Source of the DNA: Chryseobacterium sp. 7
GTDB lineage: Bacteria > Bacteroidota > Bacteroidia > Flavobacteriales > Weeksellaceae
Assembly (NCBI RefSeq): GCF_003663845.1
Contig: NZ_RCCA01000001.1
Span: 2,542,001-2,606,000, forward strand
DNA length: 64,000 nucleotides
Reading direction: 5' to 3'
Numbering within the stretch: the stretch's first letter is position 1; every line of letters begins with the position of its first letter. The position numbers were made by a program, and so were the translations under genes. Positions 29,420-38,081 of this stretch are shown here, one piece after another. A model generated the notes under the pieces. The model was not told the DNA's origin, did not search any database, and worked only from the letters and a program-made list of their open reading frames with translations.

Positions 29420-30832
29420 TCAAAGTAACCTATTCTTAACCTTTTTCCCTGCTTTCCCCAATAAGGTTAAGCTTTCGGGAGTAATCCTTTCCGCAAAGAC
29501 CACCCGGAAATGGCCATCATATTTATCCGTGAATGAGAAAGTATGCCCTGGCGTAAATAGGATGCTGTGTGTCTCACAATATTGATAAAATTTCTGCATA
29601 TCCGTATGCTCCGGAAGCTGTCCCCAAATGCTGTAGCCGCCCTGAGGTTTGTGAAAATAAGAACCTTCAGGAAATGAATTCCTTAAAGCATCCAAAACCT
29701 GCATCGCCTGCTGATTGAGTTTTTTCCGGAATACCCGAAGATGTCTTTCATAGCTGTTTCCCTGCAACAGTTTCAAAACCAGCTCCTGATAAACAGGAGA
29801 AACCGTACGCCCTAATACAAACCTGACTCTTTCGGATTTTGCATAAAAATTTCCGGCATAAAGCCAGCCCAGACGTATTCCTGGTGCCAATGTCTTTGAA
29901 AATGATGAATAGGTCATCACAATCCCCTTTTTATCAAAGCTTTGTATGCTGCGCGGTCTTTGTTCTTCAAAATAAAGGTCAGAATACATATCATTCTCCA
30001 CAATGCACAACTGATACGTTTCTGCAATGCCCAAAACTTCTTTTTTTACTTCATCTTTCATTATAATTCCTGTAGGATTATGAAAATTGGGAGTTATAAC
30101 AAGAGCCTTAATCTCGTTTTCTTTACAGGCTGTTCTGAAATATTCTGCATCAAAACCACTTCTGTAATGTACAGGAATCTCGATTACTTTCAATTCAAGA
30201 TGCATCATCACTTCCAGTACAGAAAATACACAAGGGCTGTCTACTGCAATTGTATCTCCGGCTTTAGTCACCGATTTCAAAGCTATTGTAAGTGCCTGTA
30301 GAGCACCGTCTGTAATAATAATCTCATCAGGATTCATTGTACAGCCATAAGCTCCCATCTGTTTGGCAATATGCTTTCTTAATGCTTCCATACCGTTTGA
30401 CGGATAATATCTCAGTAATGCTGCACCTTTTTCACGAATCACCTCCTGCATTGTTCTGAGAATAAGTTTCTGCGGAATGAGAAGATCTCCCGGCATCGCT
30501 GCATTGAAAGAGTTGGATTCTGAAGCTCTTTTGGAGGTAAACATCATATTTTTCATAAATGTTTCATCCCGCGTTACGATAGGTAGTGTTATTCTTTCCT
30601 CCGGAATATTTTCTTCCTGAATAGCCGCTACAAAATACCCAGACCGTGGACTGCTTATGACAAGGCCTTTGATCATAAGATATTCAAATCCGCTTTGCAC
30701 TGAACTTGTACTCAAGTTGTATTTTTCTTTGATCTGCCGGACAGACGGAAGTTTGTCTTTCTCCTGTAAAATTCCACTTCGGATCTGTTTTTCTATGATG
30801 GTTGTAAAAATTTCGTATTTAAAAGGTTTCAT
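29420..30832 (-). CDS. MocR/PdxR-type regulator: GntR HTH fused to aminotransferase domain
   Basis: 470 residues. Winged HTH of the GntR type at about 5-70 (KLPSVRQIKEKYNLSTSSVQ). A fold-type I aminotransferase domain follows, with NPTG at 252-255, VENDMYSD and the PLP lysine Lys313 in SSFSKTLAPGIRLGW. MocR proteins use PLP or an amino-acid adduct as effector. The divergent neighbour is a GNAT-like gene 119 nt away, the usual arrangement for a local target. Not a biosynthetic aminotransferase by this layout. Confidence 0.9.
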   Translation of the reverse strand: MKPFKYEIFTTIIEKQIRSGILQEKDKLPSVRQIKEKYNLSTSSVQSGFEYLMIKGLVISSPRSGYFVAAIQEENIPEERITLPIVTRDETFMKNMMFTSKRASESNSFNAAMPGDLLIPQKLILRTMQEVIREKGAALLRYYPSNGMEALRKHIAKQMGAYGCTMNPDEIIITDGALQALTIALKSVTKAGDTIAVDSPCVFSVLEVMMHLELKVIEIPVHYRSGFDAEYFRTACKENEIKALVITPNFHNPTGIIMKDEVKKEVLGIAETYQLCIVENDMYSDLYFEEQRPRSIQSFDKKGIVMTYSSFSKTLAPGIRLGWLYAGNFYAKSERVRFVLGRTVSPVYQELVLKLLQGNSYERHLRVFRKKLNQQAMQVLDALRNSFPEGSYFHKPQGGYSIWGQLPEHTDMQKFYQYCETHSILFTPGHTFSFTDKYDGHFRVVFAERITPESLTLLGKAGKKVKNRLL

Positions 30833-30928
30833 GATGTTGATCAGCTGTACTGAACAAATTTACAAAAACATTCATCTGTACCGATGATATTTTAGCAAAC
30901 TGTATCCCTGATGAATGTATTATTCTTA

Positions 30929-30936
30929 TAATTTTG
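30929..30936 (+). promoter_or_regulatory. -7 element of the GNAT-like gene, deciding its start
   Basis: TAATTTTG matches TAnnTTTG exactly. It covers the in-frame TTG at 30934, so translation must begin downstream, at the ATG at 30952. Confidence 0.65.
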
Positions 30937-30951
30937 AATAAAAAAAATCCC

Positions 30952-31467
30952 ATGGATATCATTTCAAAATTTACAGTAGGTTCTGAAGAAGGAATTTCTG
31001 ATCTTATAGCCATTATTGATTCTTCCGTTTATGCATTACACAAAGAGTTCGTAAGCGAGGAGGAAATTAAAAAGTACATTCAAAACGAAATAGATCCGAG
31101 AAAGATGATTAATGAGCTGAACGATCTTTCCAACCAGCTTATTATGACTTATGCTGATCAGAAACCTATTGGATACAGTATTATTAAAAGTGGTTCTCTG
31201 CATCCGGAAATTCCAGACGGAAAAAGAGCAACCGAGATCAGCTTTGTAATCCTTTCAGAGTTTGATTCTCCTGAAACAAGACAGTCACTCTGGAAAAAAT
31301 GCAGATCAGCGGTGAGTTTTACAGATATAGTATGGATCAATATGTTAGATCATGATCCACTTTCAGAGTTTTTAAAAGAGGTTGGATTTGTTTCTGTATC
31401 GGGTTCAAAGGCTGGAGCTTTTCAGTTGCCTTCTCATATTTTGGAACTGGAAATTAATAAAGGATAG
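30952..31467 (+). CDS. GNAT-like acetyltransferase
   Basis: 171 residues from the ATG at 30952. It opens MDIISKFTVGSEEGISDLIA and has the order of a GNAT fold: QLIMTYADQKPIGYSIIKSG (beta 4), ATEISFVILSEFDSPETRQS (beta 4-5 region), DIVWINMLDHDPLSEFLKEVGFV (last helix and strand). The acetyl-CoA Q/RxxGxG/A loop is not clear, so activity is uncertain. Probably controlled by the divergent MocR regulator. Confidence 0.65.
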   Translation: MDIISKFTVGSEEGISDLIAIIDSSVYALHKEFVSEEEIKKYIQNEIDPRKMINELNDLSNQLIMTYADQKPIGYSIIKSGSLHPEIPDGKRATEISFVILSEFDSPETRQSLWKKCRSAVSFTDIVWINMLDHDPLSEFLKEVGFVSVSGSKAGAFQLPSHILELEINKG

Positions 31468-31651
31468 TTTAAATTTTATAACCGCAGATTTCACAGATTT
31501 GCTCATAGTTTTTCCTCTTTTATAGTAAATAAATCACTTTTTACTCTTATAACTATTGAGGGAAGCTATAATTCTTATTTCTATTATCTCACTTAAAATC
31601 ATTTTAAGTAAGCAATAGTTTATATATCTTTGATTTTTATAATTTTTACCT

Positions 31652-32566
31652 ATGAGTGATCAGCTGGAAACAATAGAAGATTATTACAGACGCATCCGTA
31701 AAGATCAGATCAAAATGTTTGATTCTGAGGATTTTGAAACAGGAAAATCTCATTTCAATATTTCCATGCGTAGGTATTGCAGCTTCAAGAGTCCTTACAA
31801 CCGCCGCGATTATTATAAAATCAGCTTTATCATCGGAAAAGGTACGATTCATTATGGAGCACACCAGCTGTTTATAGATGGTCCGGCTTTGTTTTTCCCA
31901 TCTCCAAGTATACCGTATTCATGGGAGTGCGAAAGTGATGTACAGGAGGGCTATTTTTGCCTTTTCAATCAGGAGTTTTTTAACGGAAATTCAGAATTTA
32001 ATCTGTTTAAAAAAACTTCTATGTTCAAAGAATGGAGCAAACCGGTTGTCTTTCTCAATGAGGAACAAACTCAGCTTGCTACTCTGTATTTTGAACAGAT
32101 TTACAGGATGAACAATTCAGCGTATCCTTTCCGTTGCAGCAGTATCAAAAGCAATCTGGCCTCAGTGATGCATCTGGCACTGGAAAACCGTGTGGAAGAC
32201 ATTCACCCTAATGAGCTTCCTGCGAATGTAAGGCTGTACAAACTTTTCGACGAATTGCTCAACAAACAGTTTCCGTTGGACTCCCCCGCTTATCCTCTGG
32301 CTTTAAAAACGCCTTCCGACTTTGCAGAGCATCTGAATGTACATGTGAACCATTTGAATTCTTCTGTAAAATCAGTTACCAACCTTACTACAACTCAGAT
32401 TATCAAAGAGAAAATGTTTGAAGAGTCTAAAAATCTGCTGAAATATACGAATTGGGATATTGCCCAGATAGGCTACACTCTAGGGTTCGATCAGCCGGCT
32501 CATTTTAATAATTTCTTTAAAAAGCATGCACAGACTTCCCCATTAAAATTTAAGAATTTATCTTAA
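31652..32566 (+). CDS. AraC-family transcriptional regulator
   Basis: 304 residues. An N-terminal cupin-like sensing domain lies at about 30-130 (CSFKSPYNRRDYYKISFIIG, HQLFIDGPALFFPSPSIPYSW). The C-terminal AraC DNA-binding domain at about 205-302 has two HTH units, LKTPSDFAEHLNVHVNHLNSS and WDIAQIGYTLGFDQPAHFNN, the second ending FFKKHAQTSPLKFK. It lies 82 nt upstream of an MFS drug transporter in the same direction, which it probably regulates. Confidence 0.9.
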   Translation: MSDQLETIEDYYRRIRKDQIKMFDSEDFETGKSHFNISMRRYCSFKSPYNRRDYYKISFIIGKGTIHYGAHQLFIDGPALFFPSPSIPYSWECESDVQEGYFCLFNQEFFNGNSEFNLFKKTSMFKEWSKPVVFLNEEQTQLATLYFEQIYRMNNSAYPFRCSSIKSNLASVMHLALENRVEDIHPNELPANVRLYKLFDELLNKQFPLDSPAYPLALKTPSDFAEHLNVHVNHLNSSVKSVTNLTTTQIIKEKMFEESKNLLKYTNWDIAQIGYTLGFDQPAHFNNFFKKHAQTSPLKFKNLS

Positions 32567-32648
32567 TATTTGATTTTTGTAATTTTTACTTTGTCTTTTA
32601 AAATCAGGTTTTATATTTCTTGACTTATTTTTGCAAGGTAAAAAATGA

Positions 32649-33860
32649 ATGAATATGTTGAGAGAAGCATCTGAAAAAAGAATCAGATTAATTACCATTA
32701 TGGCTTTCGTGTCAATTCCGCTTTCGGGATTTGTCACGGATATTTATTTACCATCGTTCCCTTCTATGGCCAAAGAAATGATGGTTTCAGAAAAAGATAT
32801 TCAGATTACATTAACGTCATATCTTCTGAGTTACGGAATTTCTCAATTGTTTGTAGGGGGAATTCTGGACAGCATCGGGCGCTATCGTCCTAAATTGATA
32901 GCCTTATTCTTACTGATCCTTACCAGTATTTTAATTACGATGACCAACAGTATTTTACTGATTTGTCTGCTTCGTATTCTTCAGGGAGCTGCGGTTTCTG
33001 TACTTGTTGTGGCTACGCGTGCTATTTTTGTGGATATTTACGATGCAGAGAGGGTGAAACATTATTTGAGCTACTTTACCATTGTATGGTCTTGCGGTCC
33101 TATTCTGGCACCATTCCTTGGAGGTTATCTTGAGAAAATGTTTAACTGGCATGCTAATTTTTATTTTCTTGCAGGATACGCAGGGTTCTTATTTTTATTC
33201 GAATGGTTTTTCAGTGAAGAAAGTCTTCCTCAGAAAAAGAAGCTGGATCTGTCTGAAAATATCAGTCTTTATAAAATGATGCTGAAGAACAGGATTTTTA
33301 TGCTGGGAATTTTCATTTTAGGACTAAGCTATTCTATAGTAATGCTGTTTAATATTACCGGACCTTTTATTATTGAAAACACGTTTCATTTTACTCCGGT
33401 AGTTATTGGATACTGTACCCTGATCTTAGGTTTCTCATGGATGATTGGAGGCTTTATCGGGAAGCGCAGACTGACTCTGGATTTTAAACCCAGAATATTA
33501 CAGCCTATCTTATTGCAGCTTATTTTGATTGCATGCCTGATTACGACCAGTTATTTTGCAGAAAGCCTTTTCATAATGATCCCTTTTGCCTTTTTCATTC
33601 ATATCTGTTCCGGAATTTTATTTACCTCCTTTTTTACAACAAGTATGCTCTACTTTCCTAAAAATGCAGGAACAGCCGGTGGATTGATGGGTGGATTGGT
33701 CTATGTGATTACTTCCGTAACGAGTTTTATCATTTCTGTAAGTGGCACTGTAACGGATCAAAAGGGGCTGTCCTGGCGCTATCTTATCATAGCCTGTTTC
33801 CTTTTGGGAATTATCCTTATCATGCATCAGGCGGTAAAAAAAGAAAAAGCAGGGAATTAA
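32649..33860 (+). CDS. MFS transporter, Bcr/CflA drug-efflux family
   Basis: 403 residues with 12 predicted membrane helices. The MFS motif A region is visible in GGILDSIGRYRPKLIAL. Motif C-like residues are in YFTIVWSCGPILAPFLGG, and the opening SIPLSGFVTDIYLPSFPSMAKEM is typical of the Bcr/CflA (DHA1) group. These export drugs or sulfonamide and bicyclomycin-like molecules by proton antiport in the inner membrane. Downstream of the AraC gene; a hairpin overlaps its stop codon. Confidence 0.92.
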   Translation: MNMLREASEKRIRLITIMAFVSIPLSGFVTDIYLPSFPSMAKEMMVSEKDIQITLTSYLLSYGISQLFVGGILDSIGRYRPKLIALFLLILTSILITMTNSILLICLLRILQGAAVSVLVVATRAIFVDIYDAERVKHYLSYFTIVWSCGPILAPFLGGYLEKMFNWHANFYFLAGYAGFLFLFEWFFSEESLPQKKKLDLSENISLYKMMLKNRIFMLGIFILGLSYSIVMLFNITGPFIIENTFHFTPVVIGYCTLILGFSWMIGGFIGKRRLTLDFKPRILQPILLQLILIACLITTSYFAESLFIMIPFAFFIHICSGILFTSFFTTSMLYFPKNAGTAGGLMGGLVYVITSVTSFIISVSGTVTDQKGLSWRYLIIACFLLGIILIMHQAVKKEKAGN

Positions 33861-33875
33861 TCTCTGCTTTTTTTT
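33844..33875 (+). terminator. Terminator overlapping the MFS stop codon
   Basis: AAAAAGCAG (33844-33852) pairs with CTGCTTTTT (33864-33872), followed by more T. The TAA at 33858-33860 is in the loop. Confidence 0.75.
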
Positions 33876-34052
33876 ATTTCTGTTTTGTACTTTTTAAACC
33901 CTTAGCCATCAGACAGTAAAATTCATTCCTTCAGATTTATATTTTCTACACTTCATTTTAAATCATATAATATTTTACCCTTAATTAGTTTTAATTAAAA
34001 CTAATTTTCCGTATATTTGGTATGATTAGGTACGCAAGAAGATTCTTTTAAC

Positions 34053-34568
34053 ATGATGCATCTTATCATGCTTAATCATTATTATCAAACTATGCTTGCA
34101 AAACAGAATAACATATCAGAAATGGCTTTGGAACTTGGCCTGGCGATGAGCGAAATGAAAAGCCGCCTTCGACAGAAAATCCAAAACAGCATTAATGAAT
34201 ATGATCCGGATCTTTCTTTTGAACTAATTGAAATTCTGGGATTGCTTTCCCGAAATAACGGGATTAATCAGCAGGAAATAGGAAACAAGGTAAGCAAAGA
34301 CAAGTCAAGCATTACGTATCTCATCAACAGTCTCGTAAAAAGAGATTTGGTAGAACGAATTGCCTATCAGAATGACAGGAGAAATAAGCAGATCTTTCTG
34401 ACTCCAAAGGGTAAACAGATTGTAGAAACCGTTTATCCATGGGCATTGGATCTTTATAAAAAAGCAGCTGGCGATATTGATGCGGAAGAAATCAGCAAAG
34501 CGCTGCTACTGGTAAAAAAAATGACAGCAAACCTGGAAGAACCGGGACCAAAAAATGATACACTATGA
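34053..34568 (+). CDS. MarR-family transcriptional regulator
   Basis: 171 residues. Winged HTH at about 65-120, with INQQEIGNKVSKDKSSITYLINSLVKR as the helices and IAYQNDRRNKQIFLTPKGK as the wing (the DxR is conserved). The first ATG pair (34053, 34056) and a later ATG at 34068 are all possible starts. Its last 4 nt overlap the start of the universal stress protein gene, so the two are co-translated. Confidence 0.9.
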   Translation: MMHLIMLNHYYQTMLAKQNNISEMALELGLAMSEMKSRLRQKIQNSINEYDPDLSFELIEILGLLSRNNGINQQEIGNKVSKDKSSITYLINSLVKRDLVERIAYQNDRRNKQIFLTPKGKQIVETVYPWALDLYKKAAGDIDAEEISKALLLVKKMTANLEEPGPKNDTL

Positions 34569-35407
34569 GAACAATCCTTGTACCTATTGATTTTACATCA
34601 ACTACGGAAAATGCAGTAAGAATTGCCGCAGACTGGGCAAAAACCTATGAATATCAAAACATCATCTTATTAAAAACTGCAGGTGAGTCTGAATTTGATT
34701 ATCTGCATATCGCAGAAGGACATTCATTTGTGAATGAAGAAAGTGTTAACAACCTTTTACAGAGAACGGAGCTACTGTTTGATCAGTTAATTGGAATCAT
34801 AAAAGAAAAATCTCCTGAAATAAAGGTTTCTAAGGTATTAAGCGACTGGGCACTTACCAGAAGTATCAATGAACTTTTAAAAAACCAGCCGTCTGTAGAA
34901 CTTATTATCCTGGGAAGTGACGACCAGACTTCTTCCACTGAAAGTTTTGTTTCCGACAACATCATTAGCATTGCAAGAACAAGTCCTGTAAAAACTCTAA
35001 TTGTGCCCAACAGCTATCATTACACTCCTATTAAAAATATTTTTATTCCTTGTGATATCAATGGTATTAAAAGGCTGGAAAGACTTTTCCATCACAAGTC
35101 TGTTATTCATAAACAGGATGTGCGTTTGATGTTTTTGAATATCAATAACCGTGAAAAAGAGGATGAGAACAAAAAGAAAGAACTGGAAAATTATATCCGT
35201 GAACATTTAACGGAAATCCCGAGCAGCATTCATTATTCCTACGAAGAAAATGTAATTAAAGGCATCCTGAATTTTGCTTCAACTAATGAGGCAGATCTTA
35301 TTATTGCTTTGCCAGGCAAGCATAGTTTTCTATATTATCTTGCAAGCAGAAGCATTTCTGAAGGGATTTACCAGAACACCCACCAGCCTGTTTTAATTTT
35401 AAAATAG
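34565..35407 (+). CDS. Universal stress protein with two Usp domains
   Basis: 280 residues, two tandem UspA folds (about 1-148 and 150-280). The first opens MRTILVPIDFTSTTENAVRIA and ends VKTLIVPNSYHY; the second opens IKNIFIPCDINGI and ends HQPVLILK. The ATP-binding GxxG-x9-GS motif is not intact in the second domain. Cytosolic stress-adaptation protein; overlap with marR suggests stress-linked control. Confidence 0.88.
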   Translation: MRTILVPIDFTSTTENAVRIAADWAKTYEYQNIILLKTAGESEFDYLHIAEGHSFVNEESVNNLLQRTELLFDQLIGIIKEKSPEIKVSKVLSDWALTRSINELLKNQPSVELIILGSDDQTSSTESFVSDNIISIARTSPVKTLIVPNSYHYTPIKNIFIPCDINGIKRLERLFHHKSVIHKQDVRLMFLNINNREKEDENKKKELENYIREHLTEIPSSIHYSYEENVIKGILNFASTNEADLIIALPGKHSFLYYLASRSISEGIYQNTHQPVLILK

Positions 35408-35436
35408 AAACATTTGAATCTAAAAAATGTTCTGTA

Positions 35437-35543
35437 TAAACCATTAAGAATAAATTTAAGAAATAAAGTATAGTTAAGATTTTTTTAGCTTAAAGCAAAG
35501 CTCATCTTAATATTCTAAACCTCTTAATACCATCTTAATGTTT
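35437..35543. repeat. TTAAGA-rich intergenic element, copy 2
   Basis: Begins AAACCATTAAGAAT like copy 1 at 12826, and about 36 of the first 43 bases match by eye. The right half carries three TCTTAA motifs in reverse orientation, making the element an imperfect inverted repeat of about 107 bp. It sits between convergent genes. Confidence 0.6.
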
Positions 35544-35570
35544 CAAAAAATTAAAGTGAATGACTGAAAA

Positions 35571-36167
35571 CTAGTAATAAATTTTAGTACTTTCAATTTT
35601 AACCAGTTTCTGTTCCTCCATTTTCTTCACATATCTGATTACCGTCTCTACCCGAAGACCGGTCAATGTTGCTATTTGCTGTCTCGTATAGGGAATAAGA
35701 AAGGAATAAGCCTCTTCAAATCCGAAATATTTTTTAATATGGTCAAACAGCTTCATGAGCTTTACAATAGGGTCTGAAATAGCCAGAAAGCTGGAGATCA
35801 TGTACCTGAAATGCATTCTATCTGCCATATATTTATTGATTTCCAACATAAGATCAGGTTTTTCTACCAGTATCTGCAGAAATTTGGTTTTGGAAATCTT
35901 AATAATTTCACAGTTGGTAACCGCTATAGCATTGATGGCATACGGATGAACTGTAAACAAATAGCTTTCGCCAATACAATGACCATCAAAAGGCAGCCCA
36001 TGAACAAATTCTTTTCCGTCTTCCAAAAAAGTATTCAGTTTCACAGTACCGCTTCTGATCTGAAAATAATATTTCACCGCAGCGCCTTCCTGAAAAACAG
36101 AACTTCCTGCTTCATAATTTTCCAGTGTGGCTCCATGGGAGAATAATAAGTCTTCACATATGATCAT
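35571..36167 (-). CDS. Crp/Fnr-family transcriptional regulator
   Basis: 198 residues. Cyclic-nucleotide-binding-like beta-barrel at about 15-115 (SSVFQEGAAVKYYFQIRSGTVKLN; the GESYLF segment replaces the usual GE-x-ALL phosphate loop). C-terminal HTH at about 160-190 (YTRQQIATLTGLRVETVIRYVKKME). No cysteine cluster for Fe-S is present, so it is not an Fnr oxygen sensor. The ligand is unknown. Confidence 0.88.
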   Translation of the reverse strand: MIICEDLLFSHGATLENYEAGSSVFQEGAAVKYYFQIRSGTVKLNTFLEDGKEFVHGLPFDGHCIGESYLFTVHPYAINAIAVTNCEIIKISKTKFLQILVEKPDLMLEINKYMADRMHFRYMISSFLAISDPIVKLMKLFDHIKKYFGFEEAYSFLIPYTRQQIATLTGLRVETVIRYVKKMEEQKLVKIESTKIYY

Positions 36168-36276
36168 CTTGCTATTATTAATTTGGGTAAAAATACTTAA
36201 AGTAGGAGCTTATTGCAAATTATCAAATACCACAGAAAAGTGATTCTTTCAACATCTGCAATATTCTTTTATTTTA

Positions 36277-36633
36277 TTATGCTGTAATTTTCTTTTTATG
36301 TTTTGAACCCCAATCCGCAAGAGCAGCAATCACATCTTTCAGGGATTCACTATATTCCGTAGGGACATATTCTACCAAAACCGGTTTCTGATCGGTAATT
36401 ACAGTTCTTTCTACCAGATGATTCACCTCCAGTTTCTTTAATTCGCTGGATAAGACTCTTGCTGAAATACCGCTGATGGTTCGCTGTAGCTCGTTGAAGC
36501 GTGTATGTCCGCCCAAAATGGCAATCATCACTCTGATGGTCCATCTGCCTCCCAAAACATATAAAGCATCCTCAGTAGCAGCCAGATGCGTACTGCATTG
36601 CGGCCTTGAATACACTATTTTTTCTTCTTCCAT
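36277..36633 (-). CDS. HxlR-family winged-HTH repressor
   Basis: 118 residues. The N-terminal CSTHLAATEDALYVLGGRWTI opening and FNELQRTISGISARVLSSELKKLE are diagnostic of HxlR/MarR-like proteins such as YodB. A cysteine near residue 14 is well placed for redox or quinone sensing as in YodB, but this is inference. It is divergent from an azoreductase gene, the same pairing as yodB-azoR1 in Bacillus. Confidence 0.9.
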   Translation of the reverse strand: MEEEKIVYSRPQCSTHLAATEDALYVLGGRWTIRVMIAILGGHTRFNELQRTISGISARVLSSELKKLEVNHLVERTVITDQKPVLVEYVPTEYSESLKDVIAALADWGSKHKKKITA

Positions 36634-36650
36634 TGTCTATGTTTTCATTG

Positions 36651-36723
36651 ATTACTAACCTAAATGTTATTACTAACCTTTTGGTAACTACTATCTTTTT
36701 ATTAGTAAATATAGATAATTTTG
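36651..36723. promoter_or_regulatory. HxlR operator region and azoreductase promoter
   Basis: ATTACTAACC occurs twice (36651-36660 and 36669-36678, 18 nt apart), followed by inverse forms GGTAACTA (36683-36690) and ATTAGTAA (36701-36708). A perfect -7 element TAATTTTG at 36716-36723 drives the azoreductase. This layout suits repression of both divergent genes by HxlR. Confidence 0.6.
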
Positions 36724-36749
36724 AAACATCAATTTTAAAAAAAATAAAA

Positions 36750-37352
36750 ATGAAAAAAGTACTTCATATTATCTCAAGCCCGAGAGGCGAATCATCTATC
36801 AGTAAAAAACTGGGAAATGCTGTTGTAGAAAAAATCACAGCCAAATATCCTGACAGTGTTTTTAAAAAGCGTGATTTGGCCAATCCTCTTTTTCCTCATT
36901 TGGAAGAAGCACACATCAATGCATTTTTCACTCCGGCAGAACACCGTACTGCTGAGCAACTGGAAACGGTGAAACTTTCAGATACGGTGATTGATGAGCT
37001 TCATGAAGCGGATATTATCGTTATTGAAGCTCCATTGTACAATTTCAGCATCACTTCTACCCTGAAATCATGGCTGGATCACATTGCGAGAGCAGGAAAA
37101 ACATTCAGCTACAGCGAAAATGGTCCTGAAGGGCTGGTAAAGAATAAGAAGGTATATCTTGCCTTTTCAAGTGGTGGAGTATACTCTGAAGGAGAACGAC
37201 AGGCTTATGATTTTGTAGTGCCTTACTTAAAACAAACCTTAGGATTTATGGGAATGACGGATATTTCTGTTGTCCGCGCGGAGGGACTTTCCGTTCCGGT
37301 TATTCAGGAAACGGCTCTGCAAAAAGGAATTGAAAGTATAGTGGTAGAATAA
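36750..37352 (+). CDS. FMN-dependent NADH-azoreductase (AzoR-like)
   Basis: 200 residues from the ATG at 36750. The longer upstream frame runs through the operator and is not real. Flavodoxin-like fold opening MKKVLHIISSPRGESSISKK (FMN phosphate loop SPRGESS), then IEAPLYNFSITSTLKSWLDH, typical of AzoR. It reduces azo dyes and, more likely in nature, quinones, using NADH. Cytosolic. Likely derepressed by electrophiles through HxlR. Confidence 0.92.
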   Translation: MKKVLHIISSPRGESSISKKLGNAVVEKITAKYPDSVFKKRDLANPLFPHLEEAHINAFFTPAEHRTAEQLETVKLSDTVIDELHEADIIVIEAPLYNFSITSTLKSWLDHIARAGKTFSYSENGPEGLVKNKKVYLAFSSGGVYSEGERQAYDFVVPYLKQTLGFMGMTDISVVRAEGLSVPVIQETALQKGIESIVVE

Positions 37353-37377
37353 AAAATTTAAAATGCTGTTTCAAAAC

Positions 37378-37505
37378 TGTCATTCTGAATACAGACTGAA
37401 AATCTGCGAACGTAGTTCAGAAATGTAATGAAGAATCTCATGTGACTTATTGTTAAAGAGATTCTTCATTCGCCAGAAATCGAAGATTCGACGTAGTCAA
37501 TGACA
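37378..37505. repeat. 128-bp palindromic intergenic element (REP/MITE-like)
   Basis: Ends TGTCATT and AATGACA are inverted; the centre has TGAAGAATCTC (37429-37439) facing GAGATTCTTCA (37458-37468). The sequence style (GTCATTCTGA...GAAGAATCTC) matches a common Bacteroidota interspersed palindrome. No coding capacity. It fills most of the 312-bp gap between the azoreductase and RidA genes. Confidence 0.75.
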
Positions 37506-37664
37506 AAAACCCAACTATTTTTCTTTAGGAGACAGCATTTTTTATATCAGTATCTCATTATTACCGAAGAGAATCTTTACGCAATTAAAAGAATATTTTT
37601 CTCAACATATGTAAAGTCCTTTATTGTTTTTATCTCTCATTTTTACCTGATCAAAATCAAAATT

Positions 37665-38081
37665 ATGGAAAACACTCAACAACCTCAATTGATCAATCCA
37701 ACGGCCTTATTTAATCCCAGCCCTTATGGCTTTTCACACAGCATTTCTGTGGAAAATCCTTCCAAAATATGCTTTATCTCTGGGCAGAGCGGCGGTTTGG
37801 GAGAAAATCATGTATTGGCTGACGATTTTAAAACCCAGGTTCAGGATGCTTTAAAAAATATGGAAATTGTTTTACAGAGCCATTCTATGACATTTGAAAA
37901 TATTATCAAAATCACTCTTCTCATTGTAGGTCATAATCAGGAAAAGCTTGAAATATGGGCTGAAGAAGCAAAAAATATATGGAAAGAATCATTCTTTCCT
38001 ACCAGCACGCTTATTCCAGTGAGCCAGCTTGCTTTGCCAGGGATGCTGTTTGAGATTGATGCCGTTGCAGTAAAAAATTAA
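37665..38081 (+). CDS. RidA/YjgF-family protein
   Basis: 138 residues from the ATG at 37665; the upstream extension to 37500 is unrelated hydrophobic sequence. It opens MENTQQPQLINPTALFNPSP and has PSKICFISGQSGGLGEN, FKTQVQDALKNMEIVL and PTSTLIPVSQLALPGMLFEIDAVA, the usual RidA order. Canonical RidA uses an Arg near the end for imine hydrolysis; here the matching place reads PVSQLALPGMLFEI with no Arg, so it may be a non-deaminating Rid subtype. Ends convergently, overlapping the M20 gene by 4 nt. Confidence 0.85.
   Translation: MENTQQPQLINPTALFNPSPYGFSHSISVENPSKICFISGQSGGLGENHVLADDFKTQVQDALKNMEIVLQSHSMTFENIIKITLLIVGHNQEKLEIWAEEAKNIWKESFFPTSTLIPVSQLALPGMLFEIDAVAVKN

Noticed and set aside
30934..30951. 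TTG start at 30934 for the GNAT-like gene
   Set aside because: It lies inside a perfect -7 element (TAATTTTG); the ATG at 30952 fits a normal leader.
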